Shown here piece by piece: positions 47,380 to 60,264 of a stretch of DNA of 64,000 bases. How positions within the stretch are numbered: position 1 is the first letter of the stretch; each line of letters starts with the position of its first letter. Origin of the DNA: Agrypnia vestita (lineage: Eukaryota; Arthropoda; Insecta; Trichoptera; Phryganeidae). The stretch is from assembly GCA_016648135.1 (NCBI GenBank), contig JADDOH010002576.1:1-64000 (forward strand). The letters are read 5' to 3'. A program made the position numbers and the translations under genes. Under the pieces are notes generated by a model. It did not search any database, was not told the origin of the DNA, and saw only the letters and a list, made by a program, of their open reading frames with translations.

Positions 47380-48680
47380 GCAAAAGCGTGCGAGGGTAAT
47401 AATTCCCGCCGCGCTGCCAGATTAATTACCGCACGCGGGTCGTTACTTTCAATAATAGGCCACTTCTCGTCGGACGAGGGCCGAGCAGTCCCACGTCCAT
47501 GGAAAACATGACCATTTTAATATTTTATTACAGCCCTGATATCTGTCATAAAAATTAAAACAGGGAAAGGGAACTATTTTCTTCCTCCTTCATTAACTGG
47601 TTTTGGATCGTTTGTCTATAATCTGTTGATCACACGAGATTCATTTTTGGGAAATCAAACAGCCTATTTAGTAGTATTTAGGTAGTAAGTTGAAAAATAC
47701 GAAAAAACAAAAAAAAGAATCAATTATCGCTAATAAAATCCTCTAAATTAACATGATAATTATATGTGTATATAATGAGATTAATTAATAACCGATGAAA
47801 TCCAGATAAATTTATTTGTAATTAATTTTATAGCGACGCGGGGATTTGAAAATCGATATGTTTTTGATTAAATGTTTTTAAAATATACAAAAATGTTTTC
47901 AGAATAATTATTAGTTTTAAAACTGCTACTACTTTTAGATAATAAACATTTTAAAAGCGTATGTTTTCTTCAATTGCATACTGGCGTTTAAATAATGTAA
48001 TTATTGTCCAGTGTGTATCTGTAGTCTTCAGCGTTTTTTGTATTTAAAATTTAAAGGAAACCAATACATGGATACATACCTACTACGACTATTTTCTATG
48101 AAATACGAATTTGGAATCTACCTACTTAAAATTACAAATTAGAATTTGTTTCTGAATTTTACAATTCTATATTAATTAAAAAGTTTATTTTCCTGTGATG
48201 CCCCCCTACGTTATGTGCATCTATCTTTCTTTCTTTTGTTGAGTCCATGTTTAACAGCCAAAGCGAGCACTGAAAGTATGCAATGGTCTAAAACTTTTGA
48301 AAATTAAATTCAGGCGTCCGAATGCACTCCAGCCCAACTTTGTTCTGCGAGAAATTTGTTGATCTTGGTAGACAATATTAAAAACCGTCAACTGTTTCAG
48401 TAAATCATTGTATCAATACCTAAATCGGCGATCCCACAGATGGTATAATTATAATACGGGCAACACATATATAGTATATCGCAATCCAATAGGCTTCATT
48501 CTATTCAGCTAGTTGGAGAAATGCTCCTCTGGATACATTCCAAATAACGCAATAATATGAACGCGCGCGGAATGTTCAATAAGGCGGTGCGCGGCAGGCG
48601 GCTTGGCTGACACCCCCAATGTTTAAAACTGTCACAGCCAGTGTAGATTTCCCGAGAATATTTTTTTAGAAAAGTGTCTA
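47380..48680. other. Spacer with small GC-rich patches
   Basis: GC-rich patches at about 47385-47500 and 48560-48625; the rest is AT-rich. No gene seen. Confidence 0.4.
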
Positions 48681-48688
48681 GCCATTTT

Positions 48689-49024
48689 TTAATAAAATAT
48701 GAAAAGGAAGTTTTGGCGAGATGTCAATTTCGCCTCCAAATGAGTTTTGTTTACAGCGTGAGCGCGTTCTGGGAGCACTTTTAAAAACGTGTTGATGCAT
48801 TTCTTTGCAAAATGAGTCATACCTACGTTAAAATTGAGATATTTTAAACACCTATGACGTAATTTACGCGCTGCAATTTCTGAACTAGATATTCTTCCAA
48901 TATATAGTACAAACTGTTTCTTCATCTTCTCAAAATCAACTTCTCGAAACGACAAGAAAAGTAATTTGACGTTTTGACTTTGAAACATAATTGTCACCAA
49001 AATACATAATTCTCTATGTAACAA
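48689..49024 (-). other. Unrecognised 111-codon open frame
   Basis: Starts MLHRELCILVTIM and continues with VDFEKMKKQFVLYIG and HFAKKCINTFLKVL. No family recognised, no splice partners seen. It lies directly 3' of the mariner remnant. Confidence 0.25.
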
Positions 49025-49165
49025 TGTACGCCACTAAGGCAATGACGCAAATAATGAGGCATATAAAATAACGAGATATAAAAACAAAAGAAGCACAATT
49101 CTCTTTGTAACAATGTCCGTCACTAACGCTATCACATGGCGTAAATGAGTTATATAATTTTATGT
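49005..49165. repeat. Diverged ~89-bp tandem duplication
   Basis: Two units contain CA.AATTCTCT.TGTAACAATGT and a ...CACTAA... segment; spacing 89 bp. Confidence 0.6.
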
Positions 49166-49500
49166 GCATTGTTTAGTTTTGTCAATTTTTCACAATACCG
49201 TTCGACTGTAATTGTTTGGTTATGGTCTAGGGGCTCATAATAAACAATGCCCTTGCAATCTCACCAAGCACAGAGCATTTCGGCTTGTGAAGTGGTCAAG
49301 GGGGGCTTACCCATGCTTAGCCCAATGTTTTTTTCATGTCACGTTATCGTAAACTAACCATTTTTTATCTCCTGTCACTAATCGATGCAAAGGTTCGTGT
49401 CATTGATGAGCCTGAACATCGTACCGCGAAATCGTCACTGCGCGCTTCAGATGCCTCGCCACAGTTGATTGGTCGAGTTTCATCTTTAACGTGATCTCTC
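49165..49500 (-). pseudogene. mariner transposase remnant with part of the catalytic core
   Basis: Minus-strand pieces read LVTGDKKWLVYDNVT (about 49380-49338), then KHG, AEMLCAW, DCKGIVYYEPLDHNQT and YCEKLTKL. These match the mariner catalytic segment (VTGDEKW..Y, then W.KG..YYE.L). The first catalytic Asp (TGDKKW) is visible. Stops and frame changes make it inactive. The preceding open part up to 49571 may be its degraded N-terminal half. Confidence 0.75.
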
Positions 49501-49759
49501 TGGTATTTTAACGTGACCTTCAACATGTCGACAGACTTCGAAGGAAGCCTAGTTCTTGGTTTGTTCGTCAATGAAAAATCCGCCGCCGGACTGTAATTTT
49601 AAAAACCACATGTATGTCAGTCGAACTTTAGTGACTCTTCTCCGTACACATCGGAAAGGTTTTTGGGTGCCACAATCGGGGTGTTGCCTTCACGAAATTC
49701 ATAAAGCAAACAGGACTTACATGCAGTTTATCGATAGGCATTTTAAAAGATCACAAGGA

Positions 49760-51200
49760 CATTAGCTAAGCCAAAACTGAATATAAAGTGAAAAGAAAGC
49801 TTCTTTACATAATAGACTAGCTTGAATCAGATATTGTTCGTTACTTCGGAGTTTTTTTGTAAATGTCATTAAAAAAATTAAAACTTTTGCATCAACCGAA
49901 TTTATCATATTTATATTGAGCATGAGATGTAAATAGGCCCACGCTAGGGGCCTCTATTATGTGCCTACCGCATGTCCGAGTCAAATTGTATTTTAAATTT
50001 CACCATGCACAACAATCGAATTAGCTTCTCAATGCAAAATTTTCGGTAAATTATATGCCGCATTCTAATGACAGCGTTGTCGTGTTTGTTAATTCATTTT
50101 AAAATTCCGAAGCTTGACACGTTTGCAGACTCGCCCTCGCGTGTCCGGGCACAATGGATATATTATGCACTGGCAATGAAATCTGCCCACGCTTTTAAAA
50201 AATAAATAATACAAAAAAAAGAACGACTGTGTAACATTATTTAGGAATCTAAAAGTAATTATTATTTCTCAAAATTTTTCGGATCATGCACTCATTTACC
50301 TGATGGTTACAGGGACTGCTTCTCTTGGAAGTGTTGCCAGTAACAAAATAACTCAGTGAAAAATCTTAATAAATGGTTACGAATTTTTATGGAATGGTTT
50401 AAAATGGCACATATGGCATAGAAAAATGTTGTATAAAAATATGGATCTGGTCTTTTCCCATTGGTTTGCGTTATCTTATTAATCTTGTCTTGATAGATAT
50501 TGTATAACATTGTGCACTTCGTCAATCTTCATGTGATGAATATTATACATGTTTTTACATGTATATTGTATTTCTGGAAAGAAAAAAATTTACTTTACCA
50601 ACAAATCTTTGAGACAAGATTAAAAGCACTGATATATAAATAAATATTGCAACAAAACAGAACCCAAACCATTACGATAAAATCTGTATAGTGGGTATAT
50701 AATATTGTTTTGTGAACAACCACAAGGCCGTTTAGTAAATAGAATCTTGACATAAATTTAATGTTATCTCAGCTACATAATATACATCAATTTAATACGT
50801 TACTTTTGACTTTAATTCCTTGGCAGTGGCAGGATGTGCGAGTATCGTAGCAGACAGGTGTCAATTGCATACACACATCTTTATTCATGAATTGAAAATT
50901 ATAAGATTAAATCAACAACGCCCTGATATACTTAATTTTCGCTAACGTTACAGTAAGAAAACGCGATTAAAATACAATATTTTTTGGTCGAAGAAGAAAA
51001 TTAAAAATGAAAATTGATATCAACAAATATAAAAATAAAGCAATGACGATTAATTAAAAAAAAAGGAAATTAAACGCAATATCAAAATTAATAAAAACTG
51101 TGTGCTTAAAAAATTATGTTAAATAAAGCATTTAGTAATGAATAATGACGCAAAAATAGTGGAATATAATATATCCCGGATTAAATAAAATAAAACCATG
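49760..51200. other. AT-rich stretch, nothing recognised
   Basis: No supported gene or repeat. Confidence 0.5.
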
Positions 51201-51206
51201 GACATA

Positions 51207-51430
51207 GTGATGGTAACAGTCAAACGGCTAATTTAACCGGTTACGCACGGTACAATTATTTGAAGTTTACATCTGCTTGTATCGATTATGGGTAATTGAG
51301 ATACTACTGTTCCCATAGTACCAATGGTTGCCTGTCGAATTGCGAATAATCAATTACCAATTGTTCAAACAATCCGATACAAATCTCAAATGACGCTTGG
51401 TGTCACCAGTTAAAATACCATCGCTAATGC
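51207..51430. mobile_element. hAT-like MITE
   Basis: Left TAGTGATGGTAACAGTC and right (reversed) TAGCGATGGTATTTTAACTG share TAG.GATGGTA; internal inverted words such as GTAATTGA and TCAATTAC occur. The target duplication was not clear. Confidence 0.45.
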
Positions 51431-51534
51431 CGCTGTAACCATATAACCGACAAACTAAATTCGCCACTGATTGTTTTAACTTATTTCCTGAAAAAATAGA
51501 TAACGATACATCCGCGGTGTCGCTGTGAACCCGA

Positions 51535-51780
51535 TTTCCATTTCCCACGGGGCGTACTTAGCGGACAGACAAGAGGACGTCTCCGGCAGCCGCCAAGGTA
51601 AACAAATTAGGTAATCGGTGGCGGGTGGGGGTGAGGGTGAGGGTCGTCACCCCCCCCCCCCTCCTCGCGGGATGAACATCAACTTGACTTTTATTTTGTT
51701 TTCGTAACTGTGTCGGTGGCTTATTTATGGCCGCCAGAGTATGACACAAAATCGCTGCCATAACCGCGCTTCAATGCGAA
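51535..51780. promoter_or_regulatory. GC-rich island with C-tract
   Basis: CpG-rich, with GGGTGGGGGTGAGGGTGAGG and a run of about 12 C. A plus-strand donor-like CCAAG/GTAAAC lies at about 51596. A 5' non-coding exon or regulatory island is possible. Confidence 0.3.
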
Positions 51781-51799
51781 CACTTTCATTTATGAACAA

Positions 51800-53080
51800 T
51801 TTATTTTCATTTTACGTGCGACAATTTGAATTTGTGTATTAAGTGCGGTATTAAAAATATTTTTTTAAAGACCCCCTCAGTAAATCGCGTTAGATAATTT
51901 AATTTTTACCTTCTCTGATACTCACCTTCGTTTAGCTAATCCCTAAACTCCAAAATGATTGCATAAGAATATTACACATAAGCATTGTTAAACGAATTAA
52001 TTATCAATTAAAAAAATACCTAATAATTTCTGTATCAAATCATCGTACAGGTGAAAAAATAGAGCGGATTTTTTAATAATATTACGCTTACGATACTATT
52101 ATTTTTACAAGCTTTAACACCCTTTAACAATGACGGACTATTTATATTTGAATTACAACTTTACATTAAGTAATTAATTATTATTTATATTATTATATAT
52201 TAGGGAAAACAAAAAAGTGTATAGGAATTCAATTACAAACTAAAATACTTTTTTCTTAAGTAATTGTAAGACTGAATTTTTAACAGAATTGTTGCAATTC
52301 ACCGGTCAGTTTCTATTCACCTCATTCTGAGAACGAAATAAAGTTTTCATTTTATTTAATAATAAGATAATAAGATCAGCTATCATACTAATAATGGAAA
52401 CGGAATCAAATTGTTATAAATTCTAGGAAGTTACGGACACACATATTATCATTATTGGATGGATTTGAATACGAAATATTCTCTTTTTTTACATATACAA
52501 TGTTTCGCATTTTTGTAAGAAATTTCCTGTCTGTTGACAATTAGAAAGTACAGATTCCTTGCGACATTTCATTTAAAAGTTCCAGTCCGAGGCTAAATAC
52601 ACCTCGCAAGCCATGCTGAAGAAATATAAATTTCACAGCCCCAATTATCGGATTTTACCCGCACATCTCGCCGTATTTATAGGAATAGGCAGAAAAGATA
52701 ATATAATTCACATTTATATCCTAACACACATCTTTTCATAAATCATACCCGAACCACGAAAGTAAATATTTTTTCATTCCATCCATTTCGTTCTCCTATT
52801 CTTCAAGTTATTTCCTAACATTTTTATTTCATTCAGGTAGTTTTGTGGCAATGATAGTTCGATGTATATCTAAATATTACTTTCCGAATATTGGCAATAA
52901 GATTCATAACATGACTGGTAACTTTGTGTGTTTATGTATATTGGCTGCGATCTGTATCGATAAGTATGTCATATACCAATTTAATCCTGATATGGTTGCA
53001 TGGTAAAACATTTAATATTAATTAATTATATCTTTATTTACATTTTAGAACTATTAAAATGTTTTAAGGTCAAATATTAA
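51800..53080. other. AT-rich stretch, nothing recognised
   Basis: No supported gene or repeat. Confidence 0.5.
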
Positions 53081-53086
53081 ATAATA

Positions 53087-53754
53087 CAGCTAAACCTCTA
53101 TGTTACTGGCGAGAGTATTAAAAAAAGGTGGGTTGTCCGAATACTAAATGTATAAAAATATGTGTTAAAAAGTTTGGGATATACTAATTTTTATTCATAT
53201 AAGATACGTTTGTACAATTAAAAGTATCAAAGAAAAGTTAACATTCTCAAAAAATATATATATTGGGTGTTTTTTTGAGGTATAGAACTTTAAAATGAAA
53301 TAAAAGTCGTGGTAATGGCCATGGTGGCTGTATTGGAAAGATAAATTTATGCCATTAGTTTTTAAATATGATTACGATTGTCGAAATAAATTTGCACAAT
53401 TTGCAAGCGTTGTCCTGGCGCAAGTCTAATAAAGGTGAAATGGCAAACCAAACTGAATACAAATCAGCTGCCAGCAGTCAAATTGGCTTTAGCTGGAAGC
53501 TTCAAAATAAAAACCTCAAAAAATCCTTTATTTGACTACTAATTGCATAAAATTATCTTTACAATAAAGCCAATAAGTACCATGGCCATTACTAGGTATG
53601 ATATTTTTATGTATGTATTTTATTTTACTTCAAAGTTCTATACCTCTAAAAAAAACACCCCATTTATATGTTTCTTAAAAATAACAAACAATATGTTAAT
53701 TTTTATATATGACCTATGGACCGGGAATTTTGTTCTTAAATCATGGGTTAACTG
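53087..53754. mobile_element. pogo/Tigger-like MITE hosting MITE M
   Basis: Ends CAGCTAAACC (left) and CAGTTAACCC (right, reversed), each next to TA. The 53265-53660 element lies inside, so the host would be about 270 bp. Ends match over only ~10 bp. Confidence 0.45.
53265..53660. mobile_element. MITE family M, intact copy
   Basis: Ends GGGTGTTTTTTTGAGGTATA and, reversed, GGGTGTTTTTTTTAGAGGTA, followed on both sides by GAACTTT.AA.TGAAATAAAA-like and GGTAATGGCCATGG-like sequence. 396 bp, non-coding. Relatives at 28838-30075 and 56830-57225. Confidence 0.82.
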
Positions 53755-53929
53755 TAGTATTTTTTTCGAGACTTTGCTGTGGGGAGCGCAATATATTTAA
53801 GGTAAATATGTAAGATAAAGCAAAAATATATAAACGTATAAAAAATTAAGTTACACAATGTTATTTAAAGGAATCGTAAAAATATTCCTCGAGGATCGGT
53901 TACTTGATGGATTTTTTCGTTTGGGAATC

Positions 53930-54130
53930 ACGTGGATACTGGTCGCGTGACCGGCGCCGAAATAGACACCGCGTCGGGACGCAGTTCCGAGGGACGCTTC
54001 GGGGAACAAAATTCGAGCCGTTAAGCGAGGCCCTCCGACTGACACATCCCGGGAACTCGTCTTATTTGACGTTGCTGGAAAACGTGGGAGAACGAATCAA
54101 TCGAGAGAAATTAGGCGTGAGATTTTCTGA
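53930..54130. promoter_or_regulatory. GC-rich island
   Basis: CpG-rich with no recognised protein; candidate regulatory element. Confidence 0.25.
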
Positions 54131-54139
54131 CGTTGCGTC

Positions 54140-56800
54140 AAATTCTGTAAGACGAAAAAAAGAATATATTTGACGTTAACGCGCTGTGATGTGACAACAC
54201 ACAAACTAATTTTAAAAGCTCGCGGCATGCTTTTGTAATCGATTTGAATTGGCCATTTCTCAATTCCAAGTGGAGAAATGTAATATATTCTTGTCGCAAT
54301 TTAAGTTTTAGTAAATTTACGACAACTGTAATTTGTTTTTGGGTCGTGCTTTTATATAAAAAGGAAACTAAATAAAATATTTTTTTAAAAAAAGATTTTC
54401 TTTGACCTATTCGCAGCTTGGTATGTGCCAATTCTCACAGTCATACATAAATACGATACAATGTGTGAATGGCGGTCACGAGGATGATGATCGGCGGTGA
54501 AACACGGTAAAGTAGAATAATAAATAAAAAAAAGAACGAATAAAAGAAATGAACGAGTAGACAGCGTATAGTCATTGCATAGAATACCAATGTTTTATGT
54601 AGGGAAAATATTATGACACTTATTACAAAAATTACGACATACGTAAAGCTACACAAAGTTGTCAATCTGCATGTGGGCTTATTGCCTTCACGGTGAGAAT
54701 ATTTAATTATGTTTTTTCACAGCCGGTATTTCCAAAGAGAAGAGGACTTATCTGTTCATTTTGTTTATGTATCGTGAGAACGATGTATTTTAAATATTAC
54801 GGGACATGTAAGATACGTCAAGATCATCCTTATGTGAGAAAAGTATAACAAGGTTCATAATAATAATGGTTTATTTATTATAAAAGTTTTTTTAGGATTC
54901 TCCTTCAAAGTGTAATCAACAGAGTTGCCACGAGACAAATAGTATTATCCTGATTTATCCAAACATCCAATAAGTTGAAGACCATAGGTCAGGGCGGAGG
55001 TGTATACTGACTTAAACATTGCCAATTTCTTATTACTGGGCTACATAGTAACCTTAGAAAACTGCTAGCTTATCCAATCCTAATTCCTTGACCCGTCGAG
55101 CATCAAGAAAGAAAACGGAGGAAAGTCAGAAGATAATCCAGTGTGCATAAATGAGAAACTTAAGAGAAGTGGCGGGGCGATGTCGTTTAAGGATCGAATC
55201 AAACCCGCTGCCGCTCCAAATACAAAAATCTCAACTAGGGTGGACATATCCCCCCGCGTGGGAAATGAAAGCCTGCTTAAATAGATTTTTTCGCCAGTGC
55301 CAGAAGGAAGAACACAACCCAGAAGAACATAGAAACGACAAATCAGAGAGCGGTGGAAAAATGTTGTCCGAGCGATAGGCCTCCGACCCGATTCGAATAA
55401 AAGGGGATGGGATTAAGAAGATCGAAACATTAGTGATGAAGTATAAAAAAAACTTTTTCTATTTGCTCTCTATTGCACGCAGCTTGGTAACGCATAAGTG
55501 AACGTGTCTGGACAGATAATAATGAGTAGATTAACGCGACAAACCAGCCATTACGGAAATGGAATAATCGGCGTTCTTTCACCGACACGCGAGCAGATTT
55601 CTTCACGATTTGCATAAAACTCTTAACAAAACATTCATTTATCGAAACTTTATATTGCCTACATAATTTATATGTTATAACTCACAATCAATTTTAATAT
55701 GGCTTAGCGGGTAAGCGGGAGATGTGAAATGGGACGACCATTATTTTTCTTTATGAATAAAATAAAACTTTAAATTATTATAACCGCCAAAAATCTCGAT
55801 ATGCAAGATATCAGATAATTTTCGCAAATTATGTACTGATACTGATGATTCGAAATATTTTCCTCAATAGTTATTCCGTGTTTTGTAAGCACAATAAACA
55901 CTGGCCCTCTGAAGACCTGTTCTTCCATGCAGCAATTTGAAGTTCACGATCTGCCATAATCATACGAGTAGTGAACAGGATCCATCTGCACCCAATACAA
56001 GTGTTGAGTATGAATGTTGAAAGTAGACCTATTTAATTTCTTTGCACGCTGGTAGTTACGACAGAATGTATAACCCCAAGGCATTTAAGCATTTTATTTT
56101 ATATTCTTCCTATTTTCTTGTTTTATCCATTCTACGGACTTTATTAGCTATCCTCACTGTTTACTGCGACCCGGAAAAGCAGTCTACTGTTCTCAGGTTC
56201 GTCAGCACTAATGTTTTACTTCTTCCAGGGTACCAATTTCCAGCGATCTTTCCCTGTATCGTGAGATTCGAGATCAGAAGTATCAGATCTTGATTTTTTT
56301 TCCATTTCCAGCTTATTTTGAGCATTCTTCTAGATAAGTAAATCTACACATCAAATGCTTCAAATAGTGTTATAAGTTTTTCGGTAAGTATCCATTTGAA
56401 AATTCCTTTTAATTGAATTATAACAATAAAATTTAACGAAACAAATTAAACATTTGTTTTTCTTAAATTAAATGGTTAGCACCGACGCAGTTGAAGAAGC
56501 GCCAAGGAAAGAATGATGGATCGCCATGCGAGAAGGGCCTAACGGTTAAGCTCAGCAGGAGCGTACCGTGGCAGGATCAAGTATGTACAACCATTTCCAT
56601 CATCACATTATAACACTCTCTCGTCACAGATCATGTACTTATTTGCGCAATGACAATACGAGTGACGGCATCCGCTCGCCGTGAAATGAGGCCAACTGTT
56701 CGGACTTAGGCCGCAATTACAAGAAGTTAATTCAAGGAGTGCGTTTAATTTCCATGGAAACGGGACGCAAAATGCCCCAATGATCTGAATGATGAACACA
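54140..56800. other. Mostly AT-rich, unassigned open stretches
   Basis: A plus-strand open frame at 55151-55378 (MRNLREVAGRCRLRIESNPL...) and others are not recognised. No repeats stood out. Confidence 0.4.
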
Positions 56801-56829
56801 AAGTGCAGTTCAGCTATTTTTATGACATA

Positions 56830-57225
56830 GAATACTTTATTGGAAAGATAATTTTATGCAATTAGTTTTTAAAAACAGGGGATCTTTTTTTAGAGGTTTG
56901 TTTTCGAATTGGCAATACTTTTTTCAGCGACAGTCAATTTGACAGCTGATTTGTGTTTGGTTTACCATTTCATCAAGAATAATACGTACGCCAGGACCAC
57001 CATTGTGAATTGCGCAAACTTATTTCGAAAATTGTGATATCGCAATCATATTTAAACACTAATATAGCGTAAAGACATGCTATATTAGTGTTGCTAAATT
57101 GTATATACTAGTGTAGCTAAATTGCACGAAGACACTAGCATAAAATTATCTTATAATAAAGAGAATACCGTGGCCATTACCTCAAATTTTATTTGTTTTA
57201 TTTTATTTAATGTTCTATACAGAGA
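56830..57225. mobile_element. MITE family M, copy 3
   Basis: Contains TATTGGAAAGATAATTTTATG, TTTAGAGGTTTGTTTTCG, GACAGCTGATTTGTG and CGCCAGGACCA, then GCATAAAATTATCTT and CCGTGGCCATTAC in the order of the intact copy. The extreme ends are eroded (right end TTCTATACAGAGATTTTAGAG). Confidence 0.7.
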
Positions 57226-58180
57226 TTTTAGAGAAAAAACAGAAGCAAGCACTAAAACCTTGTTTAACATTTGAAATAATTTATGGTTCAGACTGTCTCT
57301 ACGGTGTAATTGTAGACTACAATATATTTGTAAATAAATTCAGGTCGCGTCTATACAATTCGTCACGTTGCACGGCACAGGGTCTGGAGTTGTATGCATA
57401 AATATTGCTAGTAAATAATGTAAATAAATATTGATGAGATGATTGCACAAAATACATAACGCTCAAACGTTCTACGAGAATAGTCATATTAATTACAATA
57501 ATAATTAATGCTTTTCACTGACAACTTTAGCATACCTTTCGTATCTCCTGTGTTGTCTGTTCTCTTCTGCATATATAACCGTAACAAATGAGCTCAGACT
57601 CACGAATTTCATAACTTATTCAGGTAATGATCGTTTTGAGATGTAATGTTAGGTAAGTGGCTCGCTGCAGAAGTTCGCAAAACATACAATCCCCGCATTG
57701 CCGACAGTAGATTTGGATGCTGCATCAGTATTGCGCATAATTATTTCGTCGACATCACTGCAACGGAATATATTCATTAGATAATGATTCTAATTACCCT
57801 TGCAGAGAAAGATTAATGTAAGACATTATTAATTAATTATATTAATTACAAAGGCTTGTAAGAGTCAATAAAAATTTGGAATAGACATATAAAATTAAAA
57901 ATAGTTTTCAGTTGCGGATCTCTACGAGAAGAAAATCGTGCGTTTACTCATGTACGCGCGGTAGAAGTTATACTTAAAAACTAAAATAAATACAAAATGA
58001 TGTATAAATGACGCTTGAAGTAGGTGTGTTGTATTTTTTTTTTATTTATGGTTTTAATGTTTAGTTTGTAGAACTCCCATGTTTATTTTTAATGAAATTT
58101 ATAATAATTTAAATTTAAATAAATATTATTATTGATTTCTGCAGGTTGTGTTATTTTAATTGTGAACCGTTTTGGTTTGT

Positions 58181-58235
58181 AAGGCCATTATCAAACAGTC
58201 TGATAATGGCCTTAGAAGCCGAAACAGCTGTCACA
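58181..58235 (+). ncRNA. Hammerhead ribozyme-like motif, copy 3 (core mutated)
   Basis: CTGATAA (58200-58206), stem II GGC/GCC (58208-58210 with 58218-58220), GAAAC (58221-58225), then AGCTGTC. Stem III would be ACAGCTGT, self-complementary. The first box has A where the conserved G8 should be (CTGATGA), so it is probably inactive. An upstream AAGGCCATTATCA pairs with TGATAATGGCCTT to form a competing hairpin (58181-58213). Confidence 0.5.
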
Positions 58236-58777
58236 TTTTAAATAACACTTAAGCTGCAGAACTTTATAATAATATTCATTAAAATTTAATTTATTTTAAA
58301 TTTTATTAAAAAAAGATGAAGTAAACTGAAAATCTACATTGATCGTTGATTATTTTTTGAATTTAATGGGAAGAATTAAAATTCATAGATACATAAATGT
58401 TACCTCGAATATTTATAATAATTGGGGTAAAATTTCTTAAAAAACAATCGAAACATTTGTGAACTCGCGTGTAAACAGAATCTGACAGCTGACAAGAATT
58501 CAATATGGCGTCGTTCTTCTGGTGCGCCGGATAAAAAACGCATTTCGTCGCAAACTAAAATTTCACATTTCGCGCAACTTCTGTTACAATAAAAATTTAC
58601 TCTAATGCGCCAAAAGAAGTATAACTTCAATAAGTATTAGAGTCAATTAAGTCAGGAAATTACGGTTTTCGGGGCCAAAAATCTATGAAAATTGTTGAAG
58701 CAGTGAAAGCTGCAATTAAATCAGACTCAACAATTTTAAGCCCATCATCCTTCGTGTCCCCTGAATTATTATATTAA

Positions 58778-59613
58778 GGGGTAATACCCACCTATGAAGA
58801 GCAAAAAAGGCAATTTTTGTGATTTTTTAAAGAAAACCTATATGAATTATGGTATTGGTTATCATTTCTACGTTAAAGTACATACATACCTACTTTTAAA
58901 AATGTTAAATTTTTTTTATTAAAAAATATTCAACATTGGCGGAAAATTCTTGTGTTCTGTCGACTGCCGAAAAAAAGGTCCTCCGCGGTGACCACTTCCA
59001 TTTCATCTATAATCATAGGATTATCAAAATTTACACTATAATCAGTCTTTGACGTAGGATTTTTTGGAAATATTGATTTTTGCCAAAATGGAGGGCGTTT
59101 GAATTTAAAATAGCTTTTTTTAGGAAAAAAAACGGTTTATTATGTCAATAAAAGTCACTTAAAAAATCCTACGACAAACAGTAGATAATTATGTATGAAA
59201 TAACCACTAGAAATTTCAAGTTGATCGGTTCAGTGGTTGTCGAGATATTTTGGTCACCGATTTTTAAAACATGGTTTCTAGTAAAACGCGTTTGAAAATT
59301 GGGCAATGAATAAATCGCGAAATTTTGCGACTTACATAAAAAATCATCAATTCCAGGTTCACAATATAACCTCCACCTTGCTTAGAATTCCCATATCATG
59401 GAGCACTCTTCACAAACGTAATAGAAACAAGTCTAACGTTTCTATTATGAAAGAGCCCGACTGGTAGCTACCTGCGTGTAGCGCGGCGCCTAATCAACTA
59501 ATAGATGTCACTATTACCAGCTATAACTTTTGTTTTTTAATTTTTGCTTGAAATTTTCACCACACTTTCTTAAGACATTCATTTAAGAAAATTTTCTAGG
59601 TACGTATTCCTCC
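58778..59613. mobile_element. TTAA-flanked non-autonomous DNA element (piggyBac-like), copy 2
   Basis: Ends GGGGTAATACCCACC and, reversed, GGAGGAATACGTACC, flanked by TTAA at 58774-58777 and 59614-59617. About 836 bp, non-coding, with a segment AATTTCAAGTTGATCGGTT that matches 1827-2672 in reverse. Confidence 0.65.
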
Positions 59614-59619
59614 TTAATA

Positions 59620-60260
59620 AAACTAATTACTTTACATTTTTATTTCACTCAACTTCTGTTACGTTGTTAGTCTTATTATATAATTATCATTACTAGTTCA
59701 TGTTAATTGAAAGGAATAGAGTAATTGGCTATAGCACCCATATGCGGATAATTTAAAAAAAATGCACGTTCTTAAAATAAAAACTAAGATTTGTATCAAC
59801 TTTATCTATTAGGTATATTAAATTCTAAAGATATCTATAAAATAAATACATACCTGTATTAAATAGTAAAGATATCGACTTTCCTAGTATGATAAGAAGT
59901 TGAATAAAAATGAATACACCTGTTAGATTTCTTACATTGAACTCACGTGACATATCGCCAAGAGTGTTAAATGTGCATGTCCGCTTACATTACGAGTCTC
60001 TCACGACATATTATTTACTGCCTAAAAAAACTTCAATGGTTATTTAATTTAAGCGCCGCACAACAAACAATAATATTTCATTGACGTCTAGATGCAATGG
60101 CGTAACTAAAATTGGGCCCCAAACCAAAATAGATAAAATGGCCTTCTGTATAATATGTATTGGTACCTATGATTACATTGTGTACACAGAAGTGTAGGGT
60201 GTTTTCGTAATACACGCAAGAAATAATATATTGTGATTTAACTGCTTTCAAATACATTTC
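59620..60260. other. AT-rich stretch, nothing recognised
   Basis: No supported gene or repeat. Confidence 0.5.
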
Positions 60261-60264
60261 TACA

